From Argyresthia goedartella (Eukaryota > Arthropoda > Insecta > Lepidoptera > Argyresthiidae), in contig OX463815.1 of NCBI GenBank assembly GCA_949825045.1, positions 27,023,356-27,087,355 on the forward strand: DNA of 64,000 nt, read 5' to 3'. A program made the translations under genes and the position numbers. Positions 30,924 through 42,585 of this stretch are shown one piece after another (position 1 is the stretch's first letter; every line of letters begins with the position of its first letter). Below the pieces are notes generated by a model. The model had not been told where the DNA came from and did no database searches. It was given only the letters and a program-made list of their open reading frames with translations.

Positions 30924-31792
30924 TAGACATACATGACGGATAATGTTGTGAGCAATCAATCCTATATAATACTTGGCAAGTCATATGTGCTAAATATTAC
31001 CTGAGCTCCTCCTAAGTTAAATCTCAATCATAATATTTAAAAAGACGTTAAAAAAATAACTTTTTTATTTATTCCATTAAAATCTAAGTTTTCTCAAAAA
31101 TAGTATATAATGTTCCTATAACATCTGTGAAGATAGTATGCGAAAGTGACTCAGCCTGGACAATTTTTAGAAGTGTCCAGGAAAACGCAAGTGTCCAGTA
31201 AGTAAGTATGAAATCCCATTACATATCATAATATTGAAATATAGAACTTTTTTTTTCAAATATAAGCTGAGGAGGTTATTTGCAGTTAAGGGCCTTTAAT
31301 AAAAAGGAGGTAACATAGAGGTTGACGTGTCCAAATTGCACTATATTGCACGATGTAAAATGGCGGAAAACTCAGTTCATGCGTATTGTTATTAGGAATT
31401 TGATACTAACAGAAGAAAAAGAAGAATAAAATAATATTTTCACAGTAAACATAAATGGTTTTATTTTTGAGAAAAGCACTATACACGCTTCGACCATAAG
31501 CTTCGGCTTACTTACTTGTCTCTGCAGTAATGTACTATTAATTAGACTATTTGAAAATTGTACATTAAAATAATGATTTCAGTCAAGGGATCCATGAATC
31601 AATGTGGCACCGTGCTGTGAGTAAATGGAGTGCGACTAACTACGGCGTTGAATCTGAGGAAAAACAAACAAAGCATTCACATAAATACAAGAGCATCAGA
31701 AGTAACTCCCCCTCTTTAAAAATATATTTTCAATTTCAGATTGAACATCCTGTATATTTTTTATTAATATTTAGTTTGCAGTGTCATATAAA

Positions 31793-32182
31793 TGTCACCA
31801 TAAGATAGTCAAAACCGTTAGTTGATAAACTAACGCATTAGTTGGTCAACTATCGACAGATAGTAAACCAGACCGACAGGGTATAGAATTTACGTTTATT
31901 TTCTTCTTACATGACAACCTAACACGAAGAATATTCGGGGGCTTCGTTGCGCTCGCCCCCTCTAGTCTTCACCTAAGCTGCCGCAGTTTTTGCCCTGGTA
32001 TTGCGTTTGCAATTCAAGTTTAAACCAGTTGACTATTGGACTGTTTTAACCGTTAGTTTATCAACTAACGTGTCATATAGTAAGCAGTACGCTACAGTTT
32101 ACTACCAGCCGATAGTTGACCAACTAACGAGAAAAAAAACGTTAGTTTATCAACTAACGGTTTTGACTATCTTACGGTGACA
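31793..32182. mobile_element. MITE with TGTCACC ends, copy 2
   Basis: A 390-bp element related to the one at 30564. Its arms of about 75-90 bases contain the repeated words GTTAGTTGATAAACTAACG and TTGGTCAACTATCG, themselves palindromic, at both ends in inverted orientation. The centre has a GC-rich hairpin variant (GGGGGCTTCGTTGCGCTCGC). The arms are better preserved than in copy 1. Confidence 0.78.
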
Positions 32183-33215
32183 TATATAAAACTTTGGGTG
32201 CTTTTTTTGTTAACTCCCCCGTGCAAGGCAAAATAGCTGCGACAAAAGACAATAACGCTTTAGGGGTGACAGCAATTTAAGACCTATTTTAATTAAGTAA
32301 ACTCATATACACAGTAGGTCGAAGTTACTCAAGTCCAGTCTCAGGCTCGTTAAAATTGCAATACATATGCGCAAGCGCACAAGTGCAGTAAAAACTGCGA
32401 CAATGACTTGATTTGTATGTATTTGTATTTGTAACAACGAAAGGTGTAGACACAGGCAAGGTAACACGTTCTTATAAGAGCCACTGAGATAAAGATCTTG
32501 AGTTGCTTCCACCCTATGTGCGAATGTAGACTTATCTTGGGTTGTATTTAGCCGTTATCGGCGGAAGCGGCAGAGCATGAGACATAGCATGAGCTTTAAG
32601 CTTTAAATAGTTTAAAAACCGTTATCTTGAAAAAAAAATACATTTCAGTTATGATATAAATGACGTTTTACGTAAACCATCGTATCAAAGATTTACATTG
32701 ATAAAAGTTGGCTGTGTAGATTTACTATGTAGATAGTATAAGGAATCAAGACAGAATTTTCTCTGAGACAGATTCAAATTAGTTTATGTAACAACAACAA
32801 TCTTGCAATACCAGCAATACCTTAAGTAGTTAGGTGGGTTTACGTCGCAAGATTGTATTTATACATATTCGATGATGAAGTCGATATAATTATACACACC
32901 TATTTATAATAACTTATATTACTTTGCCAAGTGCGCATGTCATTTTGGAGCAAATTACATTGCATCTTACCTAGATCCTTAACTACTTCTAAATTAAGTC
33001 ATTATTTCTAACTAAGACTGTGCAAGTAGCTTAAGATATTTTAAAAAAAAAATTGCATCAATTAGCGTCAAAATATTGGACATAATTTATAATAACTTAC
33101 TTTTCTTAAGCTTAGCACAACCTAAAACTGAATTCATGTACTCCGAACCTATGTGGTAGTTTTTATCCTTCTCCGATCGCGTTCCATCTTAGAAATTTTA
33201 CAAGATCTTTTTAAC

Positions 33216-36200
33216 CTAAAATACCTCGTGAAACCTAGCTGTATGAATACACTTTTTTTATTCATTATCTTATTCTTATAAAGTCTTCTTACCCATGTGC
33301 ATCATCAGCTGTATACTCCACAGTGCGCACGGAGCCATCCGGTTCGATCAGGGAGTACATTCCCCTTACTGTGTCTCCGATGCGAATCTCATACTGGGAC
33401 TTGTGGTCCCCAGTGTGGGGGTCCGACACCGAGTATGTAAACATGTACTTTGGTACCTGTGGAGAATCAAGGGTCAGTTCATTCTCTACTACAACAAGTT
33501 ACCTCGGGAGATTTTGAAATTGCCATTTCAGCTTTTTTTTTTGTGAAATCGACTTTGTTGCAAAAGGGATGTTACAATATTCAAGATTACTACAATGACG
33601 GGACTGTATGGGGTTAATGTAACTCTACACAGAACTCGCTGTTAAAAAATTGTAATTATGTTTTCCTGCTTATTGTTTATAATAATTTATATTGTAATAT
33701 TTGTATTAGTTAACACAACCAATTTGTAAAAGAGATCCATAAATCAATGTTTGGTAGTTTTTTAGCCCTTTTCCTCCCACAGTGGTCCAATGTAAAGAAG
33801 AGGCAAAAAATGGCGTTTGCTAAGTATATGAGATATAATATTTAAATGCAGGTCCATTCCTAGAGGTAGAGCTCTTATTCCATGGATCTCTGCAATATAA
33901 AACACAACTCAGTCGCATATGGGCAAGGATTCAGGATCAGTGCTATCAGGCTCTGGAACAAGCTCCCCAGTGCCATCAGGGACAGTCCGTCACTTAACGT
34001 TTTTAAGATTCGCTTGAAAGATCATTACCTCTCTCTTCCATAGTATGTATATATAATTTGTATGTGTATGTTATGTATGTATATAACTTGTATGTGTATG
34101 ATATGTAGGTATGTATGTATATAATATTATATAAATTAGGTGTAGTAGTAGTATTAGGTATATGTACCTACTTATATTATTATTGTGTATGAATTATTTT
34201 GTTGTGCAAATAGGTTTTACTCTCACAATCCACTTTCCTTTCCTATCTGGGTTTGCTGGTAGAAATCTCTTTTATAGAGATAAGCGCGCCTCTTGTACAT
34301 ATATCTTTCTTTGTATATCTCTGTATGTTTGTTTTGTGCAATAAAGTATTCATTCATTCATTCATTCATAAAACTATATTTATAACAAAGCATGACGATA
34401 TAGTAAAGACTATTAAAAATGCTCAGAAATTCTAATTACTTAATGCGCATGATTTGATATTATGTATAGTTAATAAGTGCATTTTTCGGCTGCCAACATT
34501 TAATAATGCAACTGCTAATTATTTTATCACGCCTACTCATTAGTTTGTAATCGAGATGCCTTGGTAAATAAAGGCACATACCTTTACGATATCACAAAAT
34601 ACTTATTGCAATACACAATAGAGGCTACAGTTGTCTGCAAAACCTTCGCACAATAAGTATAACGATAATTTGTTACAGTTAAAACATTTTCAGGTCAATG
34701 TCCAAACGTAAGACAAAAAAAGAATGGACAAATAAAAGATATAAATACGTTCTTTATCAAGGTCATTGTGTACGTGTATGTCTGGCAAATTGGGTATTGA
34801 CGTTGAGACCATGAATTGACCAAAGATCATAGTGATCACTTAAAGCACATTCCTGGGTAGCAAACATGCGTTTCGAGTGTTGTAACAATTGAATTGTTGT
34901 AATCAATGTGTACTTACTTGTCTAAATTATTTCATGATTATACTATTGTTATCCTACTTTGGATATAAAAACTATAGATCTTTTAGTAAACATTACGGTA
35001 ATGGAATTTAGAAAAAAAATGTTACGTTGCGCTCATAAAGAACACACAGATACCTCAACAAAATTCATCTGCCAATTGCAATCAAAGTGAAATGAAACGA
35101 AATCTGCTTATTGTTTCTTTTTCTTATTTCTTAATTATAGTAATGGACCTAACACCCAAACTAGGGTGACCTGTGTGTCAGGAGCTAGAGCCAAATCGGA
35201 ACATAGTTTTCTGTTTATAGCTACGTAGGAACGTTTATAGTTAATTACTTACCAAAAAATATCTTAGGATTTAATAAATTATTAATTTGTTTGTATTTTA
35301 CTTTCACTAAGTATATAAAAGGGAAGGGTTGAGATTTTAGGAAAAAATTAAGTACTCACATAGTTCTTATATCGGGACGCGTAAGTCGCTAAAGGGTCAT
35401 TTAGACCGTCTCCATATTGACTATAATCATAGTTATCGTTGGCTAGTTCATTCTCGTCGTCCCTTAGTATAGTAACACTGGATATAGCGTCGCCGTGGCC
35501 GATGGTACCTGCGGTACAGGCTGCTGCTAATGTACTTAGTAAAGCTAGCTGTAAAGAATATAATGTCAATTAGACTCTAAGGCCCGCCAGATAGAATGAG
35601 AGTTAACACTTTTTCTCGGCTCAATGTAATACGAAACAATATATGTAAAAGGAATACGAGAGCGCAAACCACATAAAAATTGTTAAAAAATAAACTAAGC
35701 CGTTTTGTTAAAAATATTTATGAGGTTATTCCACGAATACATAATATACACATTTTGAGTGCAGTTTTGCAATGAAATTAGTGAGGATTTCAGAATTACA
35801 GGGAGAAAAATAATAATAAGGAGGTATTTTCGTAATTAAATTCTATCGAGAAAATTTCATCCAATCGCGTTTTCCTTCAGTGAGAATCCTAATCAAATCC
35901 TCAATAAACGTTGACTCAACAATCAAATCTGTAGATGACTTTGTAGTGGAGTAAATGGATTCTAAGAAAACCCCTTTTTTAGGGTTCCGTACCCAAAGGG
36001 TAAAACGGGACCCTATTACTAAAACTTCGCTGTCCGTCCATCTGTCACCGTACTGTATCTCATAAACCGTGATAGCTAGAAAGTTTAAATTTATCACAGA
36101 TGATCTATTTCTGTTGCCGCTATAACAAAAAATACTAAAAAACAGAATAAAATATTTAAGTTATCTGTAAACCACATACAAACTTATGAATGCACCTGGT

Positions 36201-36676
36201 TACATACATGGAGTGTGAAAGTAGCCGCACCAATAACTTTGTAAACAACATTTTGCCATGTAAATTCCAAACTATTCACTCCACACCATCCCTACCATTG
36301 TACGGTGGTACGGAACCCTTCCTGCGAGAGTTCGACTCGACTTCACCGTTTTTGTTCCGTATCACCTTAATTTCGAGAACTCCATACAAATGTATATGAG
36401 ATGTCAAAGTTAAACCGAGAGTTCAGTCTAAGGCCTAGTTCAGCTTAGTCGATGAGGAAAACTTGGGTTTGTTTGTTATGTATTAGCGTGCATTATTGAT
36501 TTTAAGGGCTTTACACGGATCAGCATAAATGTTTTGCATTTAAGTGGTTGATACTGGCATTCAATTAAGCCATTATTTTAACTCTTCTATACGCTTGCTT
36601 GAGATGGGGTCGGCACTTCGTTGATTTCCTGGAGATATTTTATGATTTAGATATTTCGACTTACTTCGGTATACAT
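33216..36676 (-). CDS. CPR-3: RR-2 cuticular protein, short tail
   Basis: Coding exons on the minus strand: 36665-36676 (M-Y-T-E, donor GTAAGT), 35360-35548, 33293-33456 and a proposed tiny last exon 33216-33234. The sum is 384 nt, or 127 residues plus TAG, with intron phases 0, 0 and 2 as in the other genes. The signal peptide is [18 protein letters not shown]. The linker is acidic ([19 protein letters not shown]), unlike its His/Ala-rich neighbours. The RR-2 exon has [29 protein letters not shown] and [10 protein letters not shown]. The last exon would give FHEVF and stop, completing the domain with nothing after it; its acceptor follows a 58-base intron and is the least certain part. The second intron holds LINE pieces. 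Confidence 0.78.
33470..33842 (+). mobile_element. LINE family A 3' end in CPR-3 intron
   Basis: Resembles 62190-62550: ATTCTCTACTACAACAAG, GGAGATTTTGAAATTGCCA and the CCTCCCACAGTGGTCCAATG tail. The coding part is frame-broken by a poly-T expansion at 33530-33542. It lies directly behind the RR-2 exon in the second CPR-3 intron. Confidence 0.68.
33843..34375 (+). mobile_element. 3' end of a third LINE, (TTCA)n tail
   Basis: The plus frame reads [20 protein letters not shown] and then [15 protein letters not shown] and stop (near 34040). This is the usual C-terminal signature of a LINE ORF2. The 3' region ends in AATAAAGTATTCATTCATTC, a tetranucleotide tail at about 34340-34368. It follows the family A fragment head to tail. 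Confidence 0.65.
34757..34765 (+). promoter_or_regulatory. Possible FTZ-F1-type site TCAAGGTCA
   Basis: TCAAGGTCA is a full match to the YCAAGGYCR site of the nuclear receptor FTZ-F1, known to drive many insect cuticle genes. It lies in the second intron of CPR-3. A nine-base match is expected by chance in a window of this size, so the call is weak. Confidence 0.25.
35700..35974 (-). repeat. Repeat shared in inverted orientation with 13706-13995
   Basis: Reverse complement of the 13706 repeat, with CGATAGAATTTAATTACG-type words common to both. It is immediately followed by the GTTCCGTACC repeat. Confidence 0.6.
35975..36385 (+). repeat. GTTCCGTACC interspersed repeat, copy 1
   Basis: Begins AGGGTTCCGTACCCAAAGGG, continues with GACTTCGCTGTCCGTCC-type and TCTGTTGCCGCTATAAC words, and ends around CGGTACGGAACCC and GAGTTCGACTCG. 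Other copies are at 38470-38870 (minus), 43333-43745, 60263-60655, in pieces at 41095-42585, and truncated at 63970. It lies in the first intron of CPR-3. Confidence 0.7.
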
Positions 36677-36679
36677 TTT

Positions 36680-36757
36680 GAGACTAGTGTACCATAGTGC
36701 AGTGTTGAGATCTACTTGATAAGAGTGTCGCGATGCGTGGCAAGTCATTCTTTTATA
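36680..36757 (-). promoter_or_regulatory. CPR-3 core promoter
   Basis: TATAAAA on the minus strand at 36751-36757. A TCAAGT initiator-like word at about 36714-36719 lies 40 bases downstream, leaving a leader of about 40 bases before the ATG at 36676. Confidence 0.5.
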
Positions 36758-37069
36758 TGTAGTTATTATTATCCAGTATTGCAACTAAGGATGCAGCGCA
36801 ATGCTCAACGCATTCCAGATTCGGTAGAGTGCCTCTATATAACGACCCAGGTGCCGCACATTTGGTGCAATTCTTTAAAAAAAATATCTTAACAAAAATA
36901 TTTTCAATGCGGTAATTTTGAACAACACATTGTGTTTCAGCTGAGTTTGATAATAAGTGAGGCAAACATAGTTTAATTGAAGTGACTTAAAGTTAACAAA
37001 ATATTTTATCCACTGATTCTCTTTATTTACGTACATAAAATCATATAATTGTCCTTACAAGCATCCGAA

Positions 37070-37335
37070 GACAAATATTTAATAAAGGCTAGTATTTAAT
37101 CGCAAAAATACATTTTATGTTTTAAATATTTTATGTGTACTCAAGTTTATGTTTTAGATATTGTATGTGTACTCAAGTTTATGTTTTAAGTATTTTTTGT
37201 TGTTCTTACTTGTTCAACCTAACACGAAGGATAAAAGGGGCTTCCCTTCGCTCTACCTACCCTTCACCTAAGCTACCGCAGCATTTTGCCCTGATATTTG
37301 CTGTGCAAATCAGTATTTTTGATGAGCAGTTTAAT
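37070..37335 (+). repeat. Hairpin-core repeat, copy at 37 kb
   Basis: Contains AACCTAACACGAAGGATAA and CCTTCGCTC, then ACCTAAGCTACCGCAGC and TGCTGTGCAAATCAGTATTT. The same phrases occur in reverse orientation at 59455-59695. A 36-bp direct doubling of TATGTGTACTCAAGTTTATG occurs at 37131-37200. Confidence 0.6.
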
Positions 37336-37399
37336 ATTTCACTTTCATAAATAAACTTTTACTAAAGAGCCTCAGGATTTGAAGCTACTCCTTGTCTAC

Positions 37400-38100
37400 C
37401 CCTGACAAAATAACAATGGCCGTGTGTACCCTACCCTTATCATCTTACTTTGTTTTCTATTGTCGTTAATGCTAGAGTCATTTTCCAACTGCAGGTTTCT
37501 ATTAATAGGGTTGCGAGTTGAGTGTTTGCCTCTCTGATCGATGTATTGTCCTTGAGATTACTAACTCTGACTTAGTCCTCAGGTGAATGCACCTTTATAA
37601 CTTGATGACAAACCCATTTTGCAACCTGTCATCATGATGTACGGCTACCATTAGTTATCCTAATGTGCAAACACAATAAAAATATACGGATATTAAAGTT
37701 TAAACAGTTCTAACATGAAAACTGACAAGGCTTTTAAATCGGATTTTAAAACCTATTTTTTCGTGTCGATCTGATATAAATTAATTCTGGTTTGTAAGCC
37801 AAAGGGCTTTACGATACTGTTGAAAACTTAAACAACAAGCGATTAACCCAAATAATGCACTTTGTCACGAGTTGATCGAAATGGAGCACCAAGGAACAAT
37901 TGTGAAGTACATTTCCAAACCCCTGTTCACGATTAGGTTAGGCGTGACCACAATAAAAGCTTTATTCCCTCGTACTTCTTTACTGTACGTTTTATCTCCG
38001 CCAACTTTATAAAAATCGTCGCTTTGGGGCTTTGACCTTTAGTAATGTGCAGCTTGGAATAACGCTTATGGCACCTTTGGATGGTATAATTATGCTTCAG
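37400..38100. other. No feature recognised
   Basis: Intergenic AT-rich DNA upstream of CPR-3. No exon or repeat could be assigned. Confidence 0.45.
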
Positions 38101-38143
38101 AGCATAGCCTTGGTAAGTCCATATCTATATCAAAAATTGAGTA

Positions 38144-38210
38144 TTTAGTACTTTGATATTTGAGACCTGTGTGAGGGTCTCACACAGGTCTCAAATATCA
38201 GAGTACTAAA
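38144..38210. repeat. Near-perfect 67-nt hairpin, 32-bp arms, 3-nt loop
   Basis: The arms 38144-38175 and 38179-38210 are reverse complements at 31 of 32 positions around GGT. The one mismatch would be a G-U pair in RNA on one strand. The core is ATTTGAGACCTGTGTGAG. Confidence 0.85.
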
Positions 38211-38469
38211 TGTACCAGAGTACTAAGAGTACCGCACCATGTTGAAATGCCTAAATATCCTATGCAGGGCTAGATTAGGATAGAGCAAGGCTCCGAATTA
38301 GCGTTCACGATAAAGTAAAAAAAATAGTAAGGCAATCATTAAGTTTTTCTGAATAACAAGTTTCATATAAAACGAATACACAATGTGAGTCTAGGCCTAC
38401 GTGTGAAACGAGAACTAAATTATACTCAACATAGTAATTAATGTAAAAAAAAAGGTCAAGTGCGAGTCT

Positions 38470-38872
38470 AACTCGCGCACAAAGAGTTACGTACAACCGT
38501 AGAATGGCAGGGATGGTGTGGAGTAAATAGTTTGGATTTTACATATCAAAATGTTATTTACAAAGTTATTGGTGCGGCTACGTTCATACTCAATCTACGT
38601 AACCAGGTGCGTTCATAAGTTTGTATGTGGTATTGAAAGAATCGTTGTATGGGAGCCCCCTGAAATATATATTTTATTCTGTTTTTTAGTATAAATTGTT
38701 GACTGCAACAGAAATACATCATCTGTAAAAAAAAATTGTCTAACTATCACGGTTCATGACATACAGCCTGGTGACAGACGGACGGCCGGACGGACGGACG
38801 GACAGACAGCGGAGACTTAGTAATAGGGTCCCGTTTGGCACTCTTCGGGTACGGAAACCTAATAAAGTTATA
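38470..38872 (-). repeat. GTTCCGTACC interspersed repeat, copy 2
   Basis: Reverse-complement copy: the plus strand runs from GAGTCTAACTCGCGCAC through the tandem GGACGGACGGAC and ends with AATAGGGTCCCGTTTGG. The tetranucleotide GGAC expansion near 38780-38805 is typical of this repeat. Confidence 0.68.
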
Positions 38873-39160
38873 TAATCTCCATCAAAATAATTCCTTTTCA
38901 TTTCATTCCAGGGGATCGTAGCTAGCCATACTAACTCTCGCACCAGCTGCTTCAAAACAGTCGACTGCAGCTCATCATCATCATCACCATTGTGTACGGC
39001 GCCCATCGCCCATGACGCCACCAGTGCGATAACGGTATGCCGCTCAAGGTCGTTGCCCATTCGACTTCGATGTACTGGCTCAACTCGATCGACTACCGCA
39101 CGCGACCGCCGCCGTAGAACGTAAATATGGACCGAAAGTTGCATTCGGTTGTTCTTATAT
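38873..39160 (-). CDS. Unrecognised short ORF with signal-like start
   Basis: From ATG 39058-39060 one minus-strand frame runs MGNDLERHTVIALVASWAMG, then AVHNGDDDDELQSTVLKQLV, then RELVWLATIPWNEMKRN, and enters the GTTCCGTACC repeat at about 38872. It begins with a modest hydrophobic stretch and has a Lys-Arg pair. A TATAAGA lies at 39153-39159. The layout vaguely resembles the precursor of pigment-dispersing factor (a helical RELxxWLA stretch then KRN), but no mature peptide follows and I do not claim identity. It may be a first exon, a truncated gene or chance. Confidence 0.25.
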
Positions 39161-39449
39161 TACACTCGGGTTCCGACGGTTCGCGTATTTTAAAATCATC
39201 TATAAATCCTCTAATAAAGCATAGAAATAATCAGCTAAAGCATATGAAACGGCCGTCTTTCTATATTCCTTACTATACTGGTGAATCGACAAACATAACA
39301 ATTATAAAAATTTATATAAACACAGAAATAACAATTATCTATCAGCCTTTTTCCACATAAATAAAATCAATTCGAGCAAAGTCCTACAGTTAGTTCATTC
39401 GGATCTATGATCTATCTATCTATCTATCTAGATCTTTGTATCCACTTTA

Positions 39450-39800
39450 TTTCTAAAGGAAAGCGGTATCGTACACCAGACTACAGTTTCGTATACCCCG
39501 CAACAAAATGGCATGTCCGAACGTGCAAACCGTACGATCATTGAAAAAGCCAGTGTATGCTCCAGGACTACAAATTACCGACTTCATACTGGGCAGAAGC
39601 TGTAAATACGGCGATCTACATCAAGAATCGAGTGCCAGCAATGGCTCTAGGAAACAAAATTCCTGAAGAATTACGGACCGAGAAGAAGGTCGATAATTCG
39701 GATATGAGAGTCTACGGATGCGATGCCCATGTCCTAGTCCCTAAGGAAAAGGTTTTAAGCCAGAGGCATATGGATGGATGGATATGGATTATATATGCCT
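39450..39800 (+). pseudogene. copia integrase fragment
   Basis: The plus frame reads ESGIVHQTTVSYTPQQNGMS, then ERANRTIIEKAS, breaks, and resumes as LPTSYWAEAVNTAIYIKNR and VYGCDAHVLVPKEK. The YTPQQNGxxER-N block and the FWAEAVNTAxYxxNR block are the end of Ty1/copia integrase. One frameshift lies near 39555 and the rest of the element is missing. Confidence 0.78.
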
Positions 39801-40713
39801 GAGATGCTGAGTTGCCCAGTTTCTGGAGAAACGCCCATCTAACTCTATGGTTCCTATGGCATTGTTTGTAGAATAACGCTCGAAATGGGCCAATTGAAAT
39901 CAGCATAATAAAAGGACGCCCGAACCGCACTCAACGGTGAAGGCTTTTTTTTCTACATCATTGAAAACGCACCCAACTTGCATGTTTACAAATAAATAAG
40001 ACGCACGAACCGAACCCAGACCCAATTCCTGGATATTATTTATAAGGCTACTGGATAGTTTAGATTTTCAAAAAAGTAACACTTTTAATACTCGAACATC
40101 AAGAATTTATTTGCCCGCATATTGGATCTGTAGTATTATTATCTCGTATGCTATGAACCGACGTACGTTACGTACTACGCCAGCTAATGATAGCCACTAG
40201 CCATTGAGATTTCTAGACATAACCTTACATTGCTTTGTGTACCATTTCGCAGGAAACTGAGTTAATTCTCATGATTACAGTTTAGATGTAATATGGCTTT
40301 ATACTACGCACTTGTATTTAGCGTTGGTAGGTTGGCCAAGTAATTCATTGCACTTGGAATGCGCGGGTCAATTAGCTGTGTGAGTACTTAGCGGATGTGA
40401 GAAACACGGACGAATCGACTAGACACCTCGATGGACTGCAACAGTATATGCCGTATTGAGGTCACGGTGCGAGGTGCCCAGTTAAATCGTACGTATAGTA
40501 ACTGCGTATCGAGCAAATAAATAATATATTTCGTTATCGTTGAAGGTGCATTGTGTGAGGGCTAACACGCGATGCGCTAATTAACAAAAATTAAAAAAAA
40601 GTGTGTAATTGTAACTAAATGTTTAATTACGGCTAGTAGGTTTGAGTTTCAGAGTAGAATTAAACGGGTTCTACTACTACGGGTTCTACAGTTATTTAAA
40701 TCCAGTCAAATTA

Positions 40714-40763
40714 AACGTAGTTAGCGTCAAATAGCCCAACTTCTATTTGACGCTAACTGCGTT
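40714..40763. repeat. Inverted repeat, 21-bp arms, 8-nt loop
   Basis: AGTTAGCGTCAAATAG at 40719-40734 and its exact reverse complement at 40743-40758. Pairing extends five more bases outward with one mismatch. Confidence 0.78.
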
Positions 40764-41094
40764 GGATGGGAAAACTGGCAGTGTTCCACAGGTTTTGGTC
40801 GATTTGGGTTACTGAATAAGGCGGTTGGTGTCAGCTGAAAGCCGACCGCAACCGCACACGACGTGACGCGTGGGTGTGAGCGAGACAGCGAGCGTAGTTA
40901 CGACCCAAGTTAGCGGGACAGCGAGCGTAGTTACGTCGCGAGTGAGCGTGACATTGGTAGAAAAATCCCAAAATGCTTGTTTGCCTCTTGACTATATAGG
41001 TAGATAGTACACAATAATGTCACTAGCCTACGATGACCTTTCGGTATCAGCTTCGTCAACATTATAATGCAAAGGTGTTCTTTAAGTAATTTTT

Positions 41095-42585
41095 AGGGTT
41101 CCGTACCTTAAAAAGGAAAAACGGAATCACTATAAAATCACTTGTTAATTCGTCCTACCGTGTGTAAAAGTATAAAAAAAGACTGATTTGTAGACTAATT
41201 AAGTTGAAAATTGATACACTTATGTATATATGTAACCCAAACAAGATCATGCTACGTAAAAAAAAAAAAAATATCGGTGGCACTTTTTGGGGGAAAATAA
41301 GAAAATAAAAAGTTTTCTAAACTGTATCATCTGATATGACAACAGAAAATCCTTGTTGCGGGGATTTCAAATAAAATTTCTTCATAATTTTGAAATACTT
41401 AGTTAGAATGTTATATATGAAATGGGACAGAAAGTGTGAAAGGACTTATCTATCTATCTATCGTATCTAAACTTTTCTTTCATAATTTTGATGTTTTAGT
41501 TTATAATTCATTAAAAATAAAAAAAACTACCGGCCCCCCCTCTTAGGTATTTGCCTAAATATTACAGAAAAAAGTTACATAATTGTAAGGTTTATATAGC
41601 GGGGGCACAATCGGGGGGAAAATTAGGAAATAAAATAAAAGTATTGTATGACACGTCAAACGAAAGGGCTTGATAGAGAATTCCTAATGGCAGCGGTTAC
41701 GCTGCGGGCCCAGTGGACAGGATTGGGTGAGGATCTCTAACGACGGTGATAAACCGCGCTCCATTACCTGTATGTGTCCGGCTGTGATGACGACCTCCTT
41801 TCCAGTGATATACCGGACGCGCGTGTCTCGGTTAGTCCCAATTCTTCGCTGAAGGAGATTCTCTGCGTCTCCTTGCCGACAGCAAGTAATAAACAATGTT
41901 CCAGCTAATTCTATTTAAGCGTGGGTATTTCCCAGCGAAACACACGAATCTCACGACGCTATCCACGGCTAATCGTCTCGGTGGGCGCCTTGACCCTCTA
42001 CTAGCACGAGGCGTGGAAAACCTTTGGCTGTAGGCGAAATATTGTTCAATGGGCTTCGACCAGTCGCGGAGAAACAAAATGTTGCGTTTTGAAGAAGGGT
42101 TTCTCTCAAATTCCCGGCGCAATTGGAATGTACCTCAAAAACCCTCGTGCTTTATTCACGGCAAAATCCAACCGGCTACATATTTTTATTCTATCAAAAG
42201 TGTCATTTTTAAACCGTTCATAGACAAAAGATGAAGATGAAGGGTGCATTCAAAAATTATTCTTAAGGCGCGAGTTAACTCGATTACGAATCAAACTACG
42301 TTTGGTTCCGAACAGGGCTTGTTACGAGGATCAATTATTTTTTAAAACTATTTTGAAATACTTAATTAAAAAGACAATCTAGGACCATCCCCATTATGTC
42401 CGAAACTACTGATCCTATATATTTTTTAAATTAACTTATACTTTATACTTTACCAAAATATTAAAGAAAAAATAAAGAGGAATGAATGGTTTATATAGGG
42501 GGGCACAGTTTAGGAAAATCATTTTTTTTTGTTTGGTGGTACGGAACCCTTCAGGGGCGTTCTTGCACTTGGCCGGTTTTTTAAT
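41095..42585 (+). repeat. Composite GTTCCGTACC repeat with a GC-rich insert
   Basis: The two ends match the start (AGGGTTCCGTACC, 41095) and finish (GGTACGGAACCCTTC ... CACTTGGCCGG, 42540-42580) of the GTTCCGTACC family. The middle, 41690-42180, is distinctly GC-richer and has no match within the window. Open frames occur on both strands there but none has a recognised motif. The insert could be a piece of another transposon or LTR. Confidence 0.5.

Noticed and set aside
34757..34765. Treating the TCAAGGTCA match as proof of FTZ-F1 control
   Set aside because: A nine-base match occurs by chance at this scale and it lies in an intron; recorded only as a weak site.
41832..42122. Arg-rich minus-strand frame
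   Set aside because: No recognisable domain, ends at repeat edges; kept only as a compositional oddity.
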